Assembly (NCBI GenBank): GCA_900316745.1
Contig: ONEB01000013.1
Span: 1 to 57,068, forward strand
DNA length: 57,068 bases
Source: an uncultured Eubacteriales bacterium
GTDB lineage: Bacteria; Bacillota; Clostridia; Oscillospirales; Oscillospiraceae
Direction: 5' to 3'
The notes under the pieces were generated by a model. The model was not told the origin of the DNA, searched no databases, and saw only the letters and a program-made list of their open reading frames with translations. The position numbers were made by a program, and so were the translations under genes. Positions 31,784-41,291 of this stretch are shown here, in pieces; the first letter of the stretch is position 1, and each line of letters starts with the position of its first letter.

Positions 31784-32136
31784 TGGAGCAGCAATCCACA
31801 CTCGACGAGCGGTTTGGGAAATGCCCCTACGCCACGGCTCAGAGCCTAATCTCCGGCAAATGGGCAGTGCTGATATTGCTGTATCTGGAGGACGGTCCGA
31901 CCCGCTTCAACGAGCTTTTGAGAAAGATGCCGAAGATGACGCATGCGACGCTCTCGGTGCAGCTCAAGGCACTGGAGGAACACGGGCTGGTCAAGCGGGT
32001 CCAGTTCGAGTCCATCCCGCCGAGGGTGGAATACTCTCTCACCGAGATCGGAGAAAAGTTCCACCCCGTCATCGCCGCCATGGAGACCTGGGGCAACGAA
32101 TACATCGCGCAAATGAAAGGCAGTGGCAACGCATGA
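31783..32136 (+). CDS. HxlR-family transcriptional regulator
   Basis: A 117-residue winged-helix regulator with the HxlR signature: CPYATAQSLISGKWAVLIL near the N-terminus (with the conserved cysteine) and LLRKMPKMTHATLSVQLKAL for the recognition helix, followed by VEYSLTEIGEKFHPVI. HxlR proteins often sense electrophiles or redox stress and regulate reductases and flavoproteins. It lies between a flavoprotein and a radical SAM gene with overlapping ends, so it probably controls its own operon, including the nitroreductase. Confidence 0.92.
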   Translation: MEQQSTLDERFGKCPYATAQSLISGKWAVLILLYLEDGPTRFNELLRKMPKMTHATLSVQLKALEEHGLVKRVQFESIPPRVEYSLTEIGEKFHPVIAAMETWGNEYIAQMKGSGNA

Positions 32137-33029
32137 ATCTCACCGGAACCGTCTACCGTCCGCCCTATGAAGCCAATTCGCTTCTGCTGCAGGTGACCCT
32201 TGGCTGCAGCCACAACAAATGCACCTTCTGCTACATGTACCCGGACGTGCAGTTCACGGTCTGCCCCATGGAGGAAATCGAGGCTGATCTGGACGAGGCC
32301 GCGCAGCAATGCCCGAATGTCAGGCGGGTCTTTTTGGAGCACGGCGACGCCTTTGTGCTCTCGGCGGATCGTTTGACCGAGATCGCCGAGGCGATCCACA
32401 GAAAACTCCCGAAGGTGGAGACCATCGCCATGTATGCCTCCATCCAAAACATCAGGCACAAGACGGACGCCGAGCTGCGCAGACTCCGCGACTGCGGCAT
32501 CAACGGGCTGGACGTCGGCGTGGAAAGCGGGCTGGACGCAGCTCTGCAGTATATGAACAAGGGTCACACCGCCGAGGAAGCGAAAGAGCAGCTGCTGCGA
32601 CTGACGAAAGCAGGCTATGACTACAGCTTCAACACCATTCTCGGCTGCGGCGGCGCAGAGCTCTGGAAGGAAAACGCAGAGTCCACCGCGGAGCTCATCA
32701 ACGCCGTGCAGCCCCATCTGCTGTTCATCGGCTCCCTGCACGCCGCGCCGGGATGCAAGCTGTATCAGGACATGAAGGACGGCGTTTTCCAGGAGTGCAC
32801 CTGCGGACAGCTGCTGGACGAGCAGGAGCACCTGCTCCGGCTGCTGGAGCTGAAGGACACCTATTACTTCGGCTCGCATCCGTCAAACCTCGTACCCATG
32901 CAGGGCAGGCTCCCGGCGTATAAGCAGGACATGATCGAAGCGGTGCGGGATATGCGCCAAAAACTCTCCGGCCACTTAAACGAATACCCGGTCCGCCGAG
33001 GCGGAGAGGGCTCGATTTTGACACGATAA
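32133..33029 (+). CDS. Radical SAM protein, function unknown
   Basis: A 298-residue radical SAM protein with the cluster motif CSHNKCTFCYM (Elp3/YgiQ-like spacing C-x4-C-x2-C) near residue 28 and GLDVGVESG later, matching the SAM-binding strand. Family members include oxygen-independent coproporphyrinogen-oxidase-like and methylthiotransferase-like proteins. The ATG overlaps the HxlR stop (ATGA). Nothing in the sequence names the substrate; the operon suggests redox or stress metabolism. Confidence 0.82.
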   Translation: MNLTGTVYRPPYEANSLLLQVTLGCSHNKCTFCYMYPDVQFTVCPMEEIEADLDEAAQQCPNVRRVFLEHGDAFVLSADRLTEIAEAIHRKLPKVETIAMYASIQNIRHKTDAELRRLRDCGINGLDVGVESGLDAALQYMNKGHTAEEAKEQLLRLTKAGYDYSFNTILGCGGAELWKENAESTAELINAVQPHLLFIGSLHAAPGCKLYQDMKDGVFQECTCGQLLDEQEHLLRLLELKDTYYFGSHPSNLVPMQGRLPAYKQDMIEAVRDMRQKLSGHLNEYPVRRGGEGSILTR

Positions 33030-33049
33030 TCTTTTAGGAGGAAACAACT

Positions 33050-33568
33050 ATGGCAGAAACATTGACAACTCTGAAAACCCGCCGCAGCTGCCGCGCCTAC
33101 AAGCCCGACCACGTGGAGCAGGAAAAGCTGGACGCGATCCTCGAGGCCGGCACCTATGCCGCCACCGGCATGGGTAAGCAGTCCCCGATCATTCTGGTCG
33201 TCAAGGATCCGGAGGTGCGCGAGAAGCTTGCAAAGATCAACGCCGGTGTGCTGGGCATGGAGATCGACCCCTTCTATGGTGCACCGGAGCTTCTGGTCGT
33301 GCTGGCGAACAAGGAAATCCCGACGTATGTTTACGACGGCAGCCTCGTGATGGGAAATCTCATGAACGCGGCGGCGGATCTCGGCGTTTCGAGCTGCTGG
33401 GTGCATCGCGCCAAGGAGGAGTTCGAGGGCGAGGAGGGCAAAGCCATCCTGAAGTCGCTCGGCATCGAGGGCGACTATGAGGGCATAGGAAACCTGATCC
33501 TCGGCTATGCAGAGAAGCCCGCCGGCGCTGCAGCGCCGAGAAAGGCCAGCTACGTGTACAGCGTCTGA
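33050..33568 (+). CDS. Nitroreductase-family FMN oxidoreductase
   Basis: A 172-residue nitroreductase: the N-terminal TRRSCRAYKPDHVEQEKLD with the FMN-phosphate-binding arginines, GTYAATGMGKQSPIILVV, then DGSLVMGNLMNAAADLGVSS and LILGYAEKP. These enzymes use NAD(P)H and FMN on nitro compounds, quinones or flavins. It ends the flavoprotein-HxlR-radical SAM operon and has its own AGGAGG. It is short for the family (about 170-220 residues) but complete. Confidence 0.92.
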   Translation: MAETLTTLKTRRSCRAYKPDHVEQEKLDAILEAGTYAATGMGKQSPIILVVKDPEVREKLAKINAGVLGMEIDPFYGAPELLVVLANKEIPTYVYDGSLVMGNLMNAAADLGVSSCWVHRAKEEFEGEEGKAILKSLGIEGDYEGIGNLILGYAEKPAGAAAPRKASYVYSV

Positions 33569-33659
33569 TCAGCGCTTCCTGATCTCAATTTTAATAACGA
33601 TAACACTTCCAGTCAGCATTGCTATCGCTTCTGAGGATATAATTCTTGATTAACCTCTT

Positions 33660-34250
33660 TTAGCTTTGAAGTTTTTTCGTTTTTTGCCCCCCGATTGCCC
33701 CCCCGGAAGCAAAAAATGATGTTAGCGCCCGGCGAAAAGGACCAATTGGGGGTGCGGACAAATTTTTGGACTTTCCGGAGGCGTCCGAATAGTCGCAGGC
33801 GTGGACACCGGTGAGCCGATAGTTGCTATAATCCTTCGGCAGCATGATCTTCGCGATCCGCGCATAGTTATCCGGTTCATGCTTTTTCATCCACAGCAGC
33901 TTCGGCGCCGTGAAGCCCGCAAAAGCGATGTTCGCCGTGCGTCCGTCGTTCCACAGGATCGCGGGGCGAATGACCGCGTCCTTTTCGTCCAGCGCCACGA
34001 GACCGTGCATCTGCCCGCCGACGCCGATGCCGGCAATCCGGGATGCGTCTGTGTCACGGATCAGCTCCGCAAGCCCGGAAAGGCATGCCTTCCACCAATC
34101 CTTCGGCTCCTGTTCCGCCCAGCCGGGCAGGGGGAAATACAGCGGATAGGACTTGGAGACTGTGTTTCGCACCGTTCCGGTCTCATCGACCAGCAGGAGC
34201 TTCACCGACGAGGTGCCGAGATCGATGCCAATATAATACAATGCTTTCAC
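33660..34250 (-). pseudogene. Truncated xylulokinase-like (FGGY) gene
   Basis: The GTG at 34248-34250 overlaps the GH3 stop and begins a normal FGGY kinase N-terminus (YYIGIDLGTSSVKLLLVDE, GWAEQEPKDWW, GVGGQMHGLVALD, ILWNDGRT). After NDGRT about 25 residues usual in the family are missing before GFTAPKLLW, and after CDYSDASG the homology stops and a short unrelated tail follows, ending GGAIGGQKTKKLQS. Functional kinases are near 490 residues; this product would be about 196. The tail looks like the end of an integrated element, which probably cut the gene. Confidence 0.75.
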
Positions 34251-36679
34251 CCGTTCCTTTCCCGGCAGGTCTCTGTGCGCACGTTTGCGCACAGCGCTCG
34301 ATTCCTGCCGTCGATCCACGCGTCATTCCGGATGCGGCAGCAGCCCTGCAGGCGAATGTCCTCGGACGAGCTGCCGATTTGAATTTCCATTTCGCCCTTC
34401 TCAATCTTCCAGCGCATATCCCGGTCGAGAAAGGCAATCTGCTCCGGCGATACATCAAAGATTACCTGCTTTTTCTCCCCCGGGTTCAGCGTCAGTCGAC
34501 AGAAGCCCGCAAGCTCCTTCACCGGGCGCGTCATGTCGGCATAGACGTCGCGGAGATAAAGCTGAACAACCTCGTCGCCTGCAAGCGAGCCGGTGTTCTC
34601 CACGGTGAAGGCAATCTGCAGGCGTCCGTCCGCGTCCACCTCCTGCGCAGACAGCGTCAGATCGGAATAAGCAAAGTCCGTGTAGCTCTGACCGAATCCG
34701 AAGGGGTAACGCGGCGTGTGCGGCAGATCGACATAGTTCACAAAGCCGATGCTCTCGCCCTGATGCCAGCAGGAGCCATAGGGATGATTGTAATAGACCG
34801 GGATCTGTCCGGCGTGATACGCCACGGAGACCGGCAGCTTGCCGCCGGGATTATAGTCGCCCAGCAGCGCATCGACGATCGCCTGTGCGCCGCACTCGGC
34901 GGGGCTCCATGCCTCCAGAATGGCGCTCAAGACTTCGTCCGCCGCGTCACTGGAAATCGGCCGACCGTCAAGGTGGACGCCGACCAGAGGCTTGCCGAGC
35001 TTTGCCGCTTCCCGGATAAATGCGTCCTGACAGGGCGGGAGATTGATGCTGCCAGCATCCACACCCTCGCCCATGGAGGCCATGGAGCAGGTGCCGTGCT
35101 TGCCGCCGAGTGTCAGAATCACGAGATCGGCATCCTTCGCGGCGGCAAGCGCCTCCGCAAAGCCGCGCGCATCCGTCCCCGCAATGGGATAACCATAAGC
35201 ATAGCGGATTTCCGTGTCGGGCAGCCTCGCCTGCAGTTCTTCCAGCAGGCTGCGGCAGTCCGGCTTCTGGCGGCGGAGGATCGCGTCAAATTCCTCGCCC
35301 TCGTCGGACTGGATGTTCGTGCCGGGCACGGTTATGATCGGTCGTCCATCCGTCACCACACCGCTGACGCCCGCAATGGAGTTTGCCACGGCGAGGGTGG
35401 ATTCCATCATGCACAGGTGCGTATAGCCGCCGAAGAATTTCCGCGCGCAGTCGGCATGTGGGCCGATCAGCGCAATTTTTCGGACTGTTTTTGCAATCGG
35501 AAGCGATCCGTCGTTTTTCAGCAGAACCAGAGATTCCCGTGCAGACCGAAGTGAGCGCTCCCGATCCCGCGGATCAAAAAACACCGCGTGCAGCGTCTCG
35601 CCCTCCAGCGCGAAGGGGTGCTCAAACAGACCCATGCGGAATTTCGCTTCCAGCACCCGCAGCACCGCCCGGTCGAGGACGGTAATGTCCGCCTCGCCGT
35701 GCGCGAACATGGTCTTCAGTTCGTCGTTCCAGCCGGTCGCGGACGGCAGCTCCATGTCCATGCCCGCCTCCATGCAGCGATAGCCTGCCGCGGCAAAGCA
35801 CTCGCCGATGTGATGGACAGAGTGGGCGTTGGCCACGGCGCCGTAATCGCTGACGCAGAGTCCCGCAAAGCCCATCTCCTCACGCAGAAGCCCGGTCAGC
35901 AGTTCGCGGGATGCGGAGACCGGCTCGCCGTTGAGCGAGCAATAGCAGGGCATGATTCCTCTGAGTCCTTCCCGGATGGCCGCCTGAAACGGCTTGGCAT
36001 AAATCTCCCGCAGCAGACGAGGCGGCGTGTCGCTGTGGGTGCCGTGGATACCGCCCTGAGAATTGTGGAAGGCCAGAAAATGCTTGGCGACGCTCTCCGG
36101 CCGGCGTCCAGCAGCTTCCGTGTTCTGAACGCCGCACACATAGGCCGCGCCCAGCGCTCCCGCCAGCGTCGGGTCCTCGCCGTAGCTCTCGCCCTGCCGT
36201 CCCATGCGGGCGTCTCGGTTCACATCCAGCACCGGGGCAAAAATGTGCGTCATGCCGCATGCGGCCTCCTGCCGGCTGACGGTCCGGGCGATCTCCTCCT
36301 CCAGCGACGGATCCCAGCCCGCGCCGCGGGCAAGTCCGGAGGGAAAGCTGGTGCTGTCCTGCAAAAACGCGCCGCAGAGGCCCTCCATGTGGAAGATGGC
36401 GGGGATGTGGTGCGGACTGTTGGCCATGACGATTTCCTGCACCCGTTTTTGCCACGCGGCACAGTCATCCAGCGTTTTCAGCCGGCGCATTTCCAGGGTG
36501 CTGACCTGTCCGATGCCGAAGGGCACCTGCCCGGCGATCCAATCATAGTCTGCCGCCTTTTCTCCGAAGGGAAACACGCAGCTGAGCTGGGCCATCTTTT
36601 CGTCGAGACTCAGCTCCGCAAGCAGCAGCTTTGCCCGCTCCCTCGCTGGTTTTGTCCGGTCCATAAAAGAATGTTTCAT
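34247..36679 (-). CDS. GH3 beta-glycosidase (beta-glucosidase/xylosidase-like)
   Basis: An 810-residue glycoside hydrolase family 3 protein with the three-domain layout of bacterial beta-glucosidases: (beta/alpha)8 domain with RMGRQGESYGEDP and KHFLAFHNS, the nucleophile aspartate in LCVSDYGAVANA, the second alpha/beta domain (LVLLKNDGSLPI, IALIGPHADC, MGEGVDAGSINLP) and a fibronectin-III-like C-terminal domain (FTVENTGSLAGDEVVQLYLR). No signal peptide is seen, so it acts in the cytoplasm on imported oligosaccharides. It overlaps the esterase gene (ATGA) and belongs to the operon headed by the GPH symporter. Glucoside or xyloside specificity cannot be told. Confidence 0.92.
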   Translation of the reverse strand: MKHSFMDRTKPARERAKLLLAELSLDEKMAQLSCVFPFGEKAADYDWIAGQVPFGIGQVSTLEMRRLKTLDDCAAWQKRVQEIVMANSPHHIPAIFHMEGLCGAFLQDSTSFPSGLARGAGWDPSLEEEIARTVSRQEAACGMTHIFAPVLDVNRDARMGRQGESYGEDPTLAGALGAAYVCGVQNTEAAGRRPESVAKHFLAFHNSQGGIHGTHSDTPPRLLREIYAKPFQAAIREGLRGIMPCYCSLNGEPVSASRELLTGLLREEMGFAGLCVSDYGAVANAHSVHHIGECFAAAGYRCMEAGMDMELPSATGWNDELKTMFAHGEADITVLDRAVLRVLEAKFRMGLFEHPFALEGETLHAVFFDPRDRERSLRSARESLVLLKNDGSLPIAKTVRKIALIGPHADCARKFFGGYTHLCMMESTLAVANSIAGVSGVVTDGRPIITVPGTNIQSDEGEEFDAILRRQKPDCRSLLEELQARLPDTEIRYAYGYPIAGTDARGFAEALAAAKDADLVILTLGGKHGTCSMASMGEGVDAGSINLPPCQDAFIREAAKLGKPLVGVHLDGRPISSDAADEVLSAILEAWSPAECGAQAIVDALLGDYNPGGKLPVSVAYHAGQIPVYYNHPYGSCWHQGESIGFVNYVDLPHTPRYPFGFGQSYTDFAYSDLTLSAQEVDADGRLQIAFTVENTGSLAGDEVVQLYLRDVYADMTRPVKELAGFCRLTLNPGEKKQVIFDVSPEQIAFLDRDMRWKIEKGEMEIQIGSSSEDIRLQGCCRIRNDAWIDGRNRALCANVRTETCRERNG

Positions 36680-37389
36680 GTCTCTTCTCCCTCCATCAGC
36701 GCATTATACACGATATGCGCGATCTCCATGGCGCCCTTCGCGTTGAGATGTACGCCATCCGTCTGAAACCAGTCGGCGTGGTTCAGTGCCTGATCGAAGA
36801 GATCGATCAAGGGGAGCCCCAATTCATCTGCCAGCTCCCGAACGCCCTCGCGTACAGAAATCAGGTTCTCTTCCATCTTTGCGTCATCCATTTTCGCGAA
36901 GAGCGGGGGCGGCGTCATCAGAAACACGTCCGGGTGCGAATTCAGTCTGAGATAAGCGGTCAGAAGCTCGCTGTATTCCGAGCAGAAAACCTCCTTGCCT
37001 TTCCAATACCGGCTGTTGGAGTCGTTGGTGCCGAGCATGATTACGACCGTGTCCGGCAAAAAGCGGCGGCTTTTCTGAAACACGGAAAACCTGCGGTACG
37101 ACATTTTTGTCGAGCGCATTGCCGTACTGCCCGAAAGTCCGAAGTTTCTCACGCAGAACCCGCTGCCCATAAGGATTTGAAGCATATATGGATAATGGTG
37201 AAAAAACCAGTTTGAAATACGATACCCATAAGTGATGCTGTCCCCGACACAGGCAACCTTTAAGACGCCGGATCGGGGTTTTTTGCAATTCACCGGAAAA
37301 TACCAGCCGTGATACCCCGTCCACAAAATGGTCAGCAGATACAGGACCGGAGCTGCGCAGAGCGCAAGGAATATCTTCATCACAGTCAC
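36676..37389 (-). CDS. SGNH/GDSL hydrolase, membrane-anchored
   Basis: A 237-residue SGNH-family hydrolase. The N-terminus is a single hydrophobic segment (IFLALCAAPVLYLLTILW) and the catalytic blocks follow: VGDSITYGY (Ser), FGLSGSTAM (Gly), MLGTNDSN (Asn) and DGVHLNAKG (Asp/His). Such enzymes deacetylate carbohydrates or hydrolyse esters. In a glycan locus an acetyl-esterase role on the imported sugar or the glycan at the cell surface is likely. The stop overlaps the GH3 start. There is a 77-base gap to the symporter gene. Confidence 0.85.
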   Translation of the reverse strand: MTVMKIFLALCAAPVLYLLTILWTGYHGWYFPVNCKKPRSGVLKVACVGDSITYGYRISNWFFHHYPYMLQILMGSGFCVRNFGLSGSTAMRSTKMSYRRFSVFQKSRRFLPDTVVIMLGTNDSNSRYWKGKEVFCSEYSELLTAYLRLNSHPDVFLMTPPPLFAKMDDAKMEENLISVREGVRELADELGLPLIDLFDQALNHADWFQTDGVHLNAKGAMEIAHIVYNALMEGEET

Positions 37390-37466
37390 ACCGTTTCACA
37401 GAATTGATATTGATACAGTCCGAGCGGAGAGACTGGCTCTCCGCTCGTTGAGGTCTTTGTTTTGTC

Positions 37467-38885
37467 TTACTCTGCGGTTCCGGCCGCCTTGCGGGCCTCT
37501 ACCTCTGCGCGAAGCTGCGGAAGCTTCTGCTCAAGATCAAAGCCGCGGAAGATGAAGAACATCAGGAGATTGATGACCACGGGCAGATAGTTGGAGAAGC
37601 CGTAGATGGACATGCGCATGGAATGGCTTGCTGCCGCGAGTGTCGCGTCATAAGAACCGATAACCAGAAAGGCGCTGAGCAGCAGAGAACCGAGACCGCC
37701 GCCGACCTTGGCGCCGAAGCCGATCGCGCCGGAGGACATGGCGACCAGCTTTTTGTCGTACTTCCACTCGTTGTAGTCCACCGCCATGGCCAGCAGCACG
37801 CCGTAGAGGCACATCAGCGGGATCTGGATAAAGCTGCCGAGCAGCGCGGTTCCGATGTATACAGGAAGGCTCGTGGGGATGAAGCAGCGAATCGCAGCTG
37901 CTGCCGCTGCGCCGAGGCATCCGAGCGAGACGGTTTTGGTCACGCCCAGCTTGTTGATGATGGGCTTGGAGAGCGCAAAGCCGATCGCCGTGGCAACCAG
38001 CCCGACCGCGCCGAGAATGCCGACCAGGTTGTCATTGCCGAAGATCCACTTGCAGTAGTAGGTGCCGGCCGAACCGGTGATGGCGTTGGTGATATTGGTA
38101 ATCAGGTTAAAAAGCAGGACGATGACCCAGTACTTGTTCCGGAAAAGCATGCCCAAGGCAGGACCAAAGGGGACGGCTTCCTCCTTCGGCTCGGCCGGCA
38201 TTCCGGCGCCGCTCTCCTCCTCGCGGGTGAACGCTGCCTTATGGCCATTGTTCCAGCAGATGAGGAACAGAAGCAGGACCGCCGCGCTGAGAATCACGCC
38301 ATACTTGATCCACGCGCTTTGGGTGCCGCCCAGCAGATTGGTGACCGGGATCGTGGCGATCGCAACGATCATGCCGGCGCCGTAGTTGCCCACTGCGCGG
38401 AAGATGCCCATGCTGCTGCGTTCGCTGTTGGAGCGGGTTCGCACAACCATGACCGCGCTGAACGGCGTGGCAATCATGGTATAGATCACAGCGGTCAGCA
38501 AAAGGTTGGTGACCAGAATATAGGCAACCTGCGCGCCGCTGGCAACATTTTTGGGGACGGTAAACATGAGCGCTACAATTGCTGCCGCAGGAACTGCAAG
38601 CATGATCATCCAGCGGAAGTACTTCTTGTTGCCGCCGCGGGAGTGATCGATGATGTTGCCGAAAATAACGTCCGTGAGAGCATCCAGAATCTTGGCAATC
38701 GCCATCACAACGCCGACCGATCCGACGGCGATGCCGACCTTGTCCGTGTAGAAATACTGGAGCTGTCCGACCAAATTCGCCATTAATCCCAGCGCGAGCT
38801 GGCCGCTCATATCCGCGAGATAGTCCCGCGTGCGCATGGTGAGCCTGACGCCCTCGGCATCGTACTCTTTTTTGACCTTAGCCAT
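37467..38885 (-). CDS. GPH-family glycoside-cation symporter
   Basis: A 472-residue membrane protein of the glycoside-pentoside-hexuronide:cation symporter family (MFS superfamily) with about twelve membrane segments. The N-terminal ADMSGQLALGLMANLVGQLQ and TDVIFGNIIDHSRGGNKKYF match the family's conserved first loop. It imports oligosaccharides or glycosides for the cytoplasmic GH3, GH94 and GH1 enzymes. Sixty-two bases upstream is the AraC-type operator (site A) with a -10 placed 20 bases from it; the gene heads the operon with the esterase, GH3 and truncated kinase genes. Confidence 0.92.
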   Translation of the reverse strand: MAKVKKEYDAEGVRLTMRTRDYLADMSGQLALGLMANLVGQLQYFYTDKVGIAVGSVGVVMAIAKILDALTDVIFGNIIDHSRGGNKKYFRWMIMLAVPAAAIVALMFTVPKNVASGAQVAYILVTNLLLTAVIYTMIATPFSAVMVVRTRSNSERSSMGIFRAVGNYGAGMIVAIATIPVTNLLGGTQSAWIKYGVILSAAVLLLFLICWNNGHKAAFTREEESGAGMPAEPKEEAVPFGPALGMLFRNKYWVIVLLFNLITNITNAITGSAGTYYCKWIFGNDNLVGILGAVGLVATAIGFALSKPIINKLGVTKTVSLGCLGAAAAAAIRCFIPTSLPVYIGTALLGSFIQIPLMCLYGVLLAMAVDYNEWKYDKKLVAMSSGAIGFGAKVGGGLGSLLLSAFLVIGSYDATLAAASHSMRMSIYGFSNYLPVVINLLMFFIFRGFDLEQKLPQLRAEVEARKAAGTAE

Positions 38886-38920
38886 GTGTTTGCCTCCCTT
38901 TGTTTTGTTTTTGTGATCCT

Positions 38921-38977
38921 ATTGTACGGGATTCTGAGGTCGTTTTATTGCGAAATCCCGCCCGAAATTGTAAGATC
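38921..38977 (-). promoter_or_regulatory. AraC-type operator site A and promoter (GPH symporter)
   Basis: ATTGCGAAATC and AATTGTAAGATC lie in direct repeat (38947-38977, with CCCGCCCG between), followed on the minus strand after exactly 20 bases by the -10 box TACAAT (38921-38926). Sites B (43794) and C (46514) have the same layout. Confidence 0.82.
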
Positions 38978-38980
38978 GCG

Positions 38981-41290
38981 TCAAAATGTGACTTCGACTT
39001 GATGTGTCTTTCCGTCGCGGAAATCGGGCAGGCGCGTTTCTTCCGCTCGCCCTCCGTCCACGGTGACGCTCTGCTCCCCGGTGCGGCGATAGACGATATG
39101 ATAATCCGCGCCGCGAAAGCGTCTGGTCATCTCCGCATGATCCCAGCCGGAGGGAATGCACGGCTCGAGACGCAATCCCCCGAAGTCCCGCTTCACGCCG
39201 AGGATGCCCTCATACAGGCCGCACAGACACCAGGCAGAGGTGCCGGTGGTCCAAGACTGATAGGAGCGGCCGTAGTATTTCGGGTGCGTCGCATAGCAAT
39301 TGGTGAAGACGTATGGCTCCGCGCCGGACTGCGCGGAGGGATTGCGCTCGCTGTCGGGCATGATCTTTTTCAGCGTCCGCAGCGCGGCGTCGCCCCTGCC
39401 GAGCCTGCAGTCCATCAGAATCTTGAAGGCGCTGGCGTGGCAGTAGACCCCGCCGTTTTCAAACAGGCCCGGCAGCATGCCGGACATGCGCCCAACCATT
39501 GGATCATAGCCCGGATACGGCGGATCGTTCAGCGGAAAGCCAAAGTCCCGCTCCATGCCGTCCACCGCGCGCAGCACGGCGTCCAGCCTGTCCTCCGGGA
39601 CGATGTCCGCCAGCACGGCCCAGGTCTGGGCGTTTAAGTAGATCCTGCTGCCCCGGGAGTCCTTCGAGCCGATGTTCTCCGTTGGAGCCAATGCACGACA
39701 ATACCAGCCGCCGTCCCAGGCAGCGCGGTTGACTGCTTCGGCCATTTCGTCATAAGCCTTTTGACAGAAGTCCGCGTAGTCCTGATCACCGATCCAGAGC
39801 ATCAGCTCCCGCAGCTCCCTGAGCGCGAGGCAAAACTGCTCCGAGAGCATGACGGACTCTGCTTCCTCCTCGGGCGGGATGTTCAGCGCATCGTTCCAGT
39901 CGGCGAAGAAGATCCGCACAAGGCCGCTTCGCCCCCGGTCGTACAGCAGGCGGCTGACCGCCGCCTTTACATGCTCCAGAACCGTGGCAGCGCCGCCGTC
40001 CTGCCATTCGATCGACTGGTTCAAAAGGGCCTTGTCTCCGGTCTCTTTGATGAGCTCGCACACCGCCCAGATGATCCAGAAGGGCTGATCGGAATAGCGC
40101 GTGTCGTCATAGGGGTACCAGGTCAGCACCGCATGACCGTCCCGAAACTGGTGGCGCAGGCATTCCAGGATTTCAGCCTTCGCTTTTTCCGGGCGGTAGT
40201 TCAGCAGGGCGACCGCAATCTGCAGATTGTCCCGCACGCCCTTCTTTCCGACGATGCAGAAATCCACCTGCTTTTTGACCCAGAGGTTCATCATCCGGTT
40301 CAGCTTTTCGTCCGGGGCGCAGGCGGAAAGCGCCTCATATTTCTTCCGGTAATGCGTTTCCGCCCTTTGAAGCGCCTCTGTCTGGGTCTCCGCCATCGTG
40401 TAGAGCGCGGCGGTTTTTCGCGCTTCCTCGCGGCTTTCCGCCGTGCCGAATACCAGGCGAATCTCCCGGCGCTCGCCGGGCAGCAGCGTCAGCGTATGCT
40501 GCAGCACAGCGCCGGGGATGAACAGCGCTCCTTCGGAACCGGAGCAGTTTTCGCGGCTGTAAAGCCGTTTCGGCCTCTGATAGCGGGCTGTGCTCGACGC
40601 GTCCGTCTCCGTTTGTGTGCTGAGCGCACCGCAAAAGGCCGTCAGATCGCCGTCCGAAGCGAAGACCGGCTCCGAGCTCGCCAGGAAGGCATTGTAGCGC
40701 TTGTGCGGTGCAAAGGGATGGGCGCCGCGGCAGTAGATCCCGTTGAGCGATTCATCAAACTCCGTCTCAATGCTGCGGTACATCTCGTAGTACCGCGGAT
40801 GGGAAAATCCGTCCAGTGAAAAGCTGACCACGGGGAACACACTGAGCATCCGGGGCTGATCCCCGGTGTTTTCCAGCCACAGCGTCCAGCACTCGCCGAT
40901 GAGGTCAGTCGGCACAAAGATACGCCATGCCGCAAGGATTCCGTCTCTTGCGGACTGCATCGTGGAGGACGCGATCGCGTGCGTGCAGGATGCGTCGTCC
41001 ACAGACTCGCACAGCGGGCCGAAGCCGACGTTCCAGCACGCGCCGTTCTGCTCGTCACGCAGATAGATATATCGCGCCGCGTCCCGGTTGAGCATGCACA
41101 TGTCCGCTTTTTCATTCAGATAATAGCTGCGCCCGTGGCCGATCTGAGAGATTTGGGCGCAGTAGCCCAGCTCGTTCCAGAGATAGTTGTACCAGTAGCG
41201 CGGCGTTTCAAGGTTGCGGATGACACACGAGCTGCCGTCCCCGGCGAATTCAAAGTTGGCCTTGCCAAGCGGCCCTGTCCTGCTTTTCAT
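38981..41290 (-). CDS. GH94 family glycoside phosphorylase
   Basis: A 769-residue protein of glycoside hydrolase family 94 (cellobiose-phosphorylase-like). It has the N-terminal beta-sandwich (GYCAQISQIGHGRSYYLNEK), the catalytic (alpha/alpha)6 barrel with FADWNDALNIPPEEEAESV, where the aspartate of DWND is the general acid, and GRSYQSWTTGTSAWCLCG near the phosphate-binding end. GH94 enzymes split beta-glucosides with phosphate to glucose-1-phosphate. No signal peptide. The exact linkage (cellobiose, laminaribiose, beta-1,2-glucan oligosaccharides) is not known. Its ATG is one base after the stop of the GH-A gene, so they are co-expressed under site B. Confidence 0.88.
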   Translation of the reverse strand: MKSRTGPLGKANFEFAGDGSSCVIRNLETPRYWYNYLWNELGYCAQISQIGHGRSYYLNEKADMCMLNRDAARYIYLRDEQNGACWNVGFGPLCESVDDASCTHAIASSTMQSARDGILAAWRIFVPTDLIGECWTLWLENTGDQPRMLSVFPVVSFSLDGFSHPRYYEMYRSIETEFDESLNGIYCRGAHPFAPHKRYNAFLASSEPVFASDGDLTAFCGALSTQTETDASSTARYQRPKRLYSRENCSGSEGALFIPGAVLQHTLTLLPGERREIRLVFGTAESREEARKTAALYTMAETQTEALQRAETHYRKKYEALSACAPDEKLNRMMNLWVKKQVDFCIVGKKGVRDNLQIAVALLNYRPEKAKAEILECLRHQFRDGHAVLTWYPYDDTRYSDQPFWIIWAVCELIKETGDKALLNQSIEWQDGGAATVLEHVKAAVSRLLYDRGRSGLVRIFFADWNDALNIPPEEEAESVMLSEQFCLALRELRELMLWIGDQDYADFCQKAYDEMAEAVNRAAWDGGWYCRALAPTENIGSKDSRGSRIYLNAQTWAVLADIVPEDRLDAVLRAVDGMERDFGFPLNDPPYPGYDPMVGRMSGMLPGLFENGGVYCHASAFKILMDCRLGRGDAALRTLKKIMPDSERNPSAQSGAEPYVFTNCYATHPKYYGRSYQSWTTGTSAWCLCGLYEGILGVKRDFGGLRLEPCIPSGWDHAEMTRRFRGADYHIVYRRTGEQSVTVDGGRAEETRLPDFRDGKTHQVEVTF

Positions 41291-41291
41291 G

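Noticed and set aside
33690-33720. C-rich tracts (G-rich on the minus strand) as a G-quadruplex regulator
   Set aside because: Only two G-runs are present and they are better explained as part of the coding end of an integrated element.
34043-35554. 503-codon plus-strand frame opposite GH3
   Set aside because: Shadow; the GH3 protein has all expected catalytic segments.
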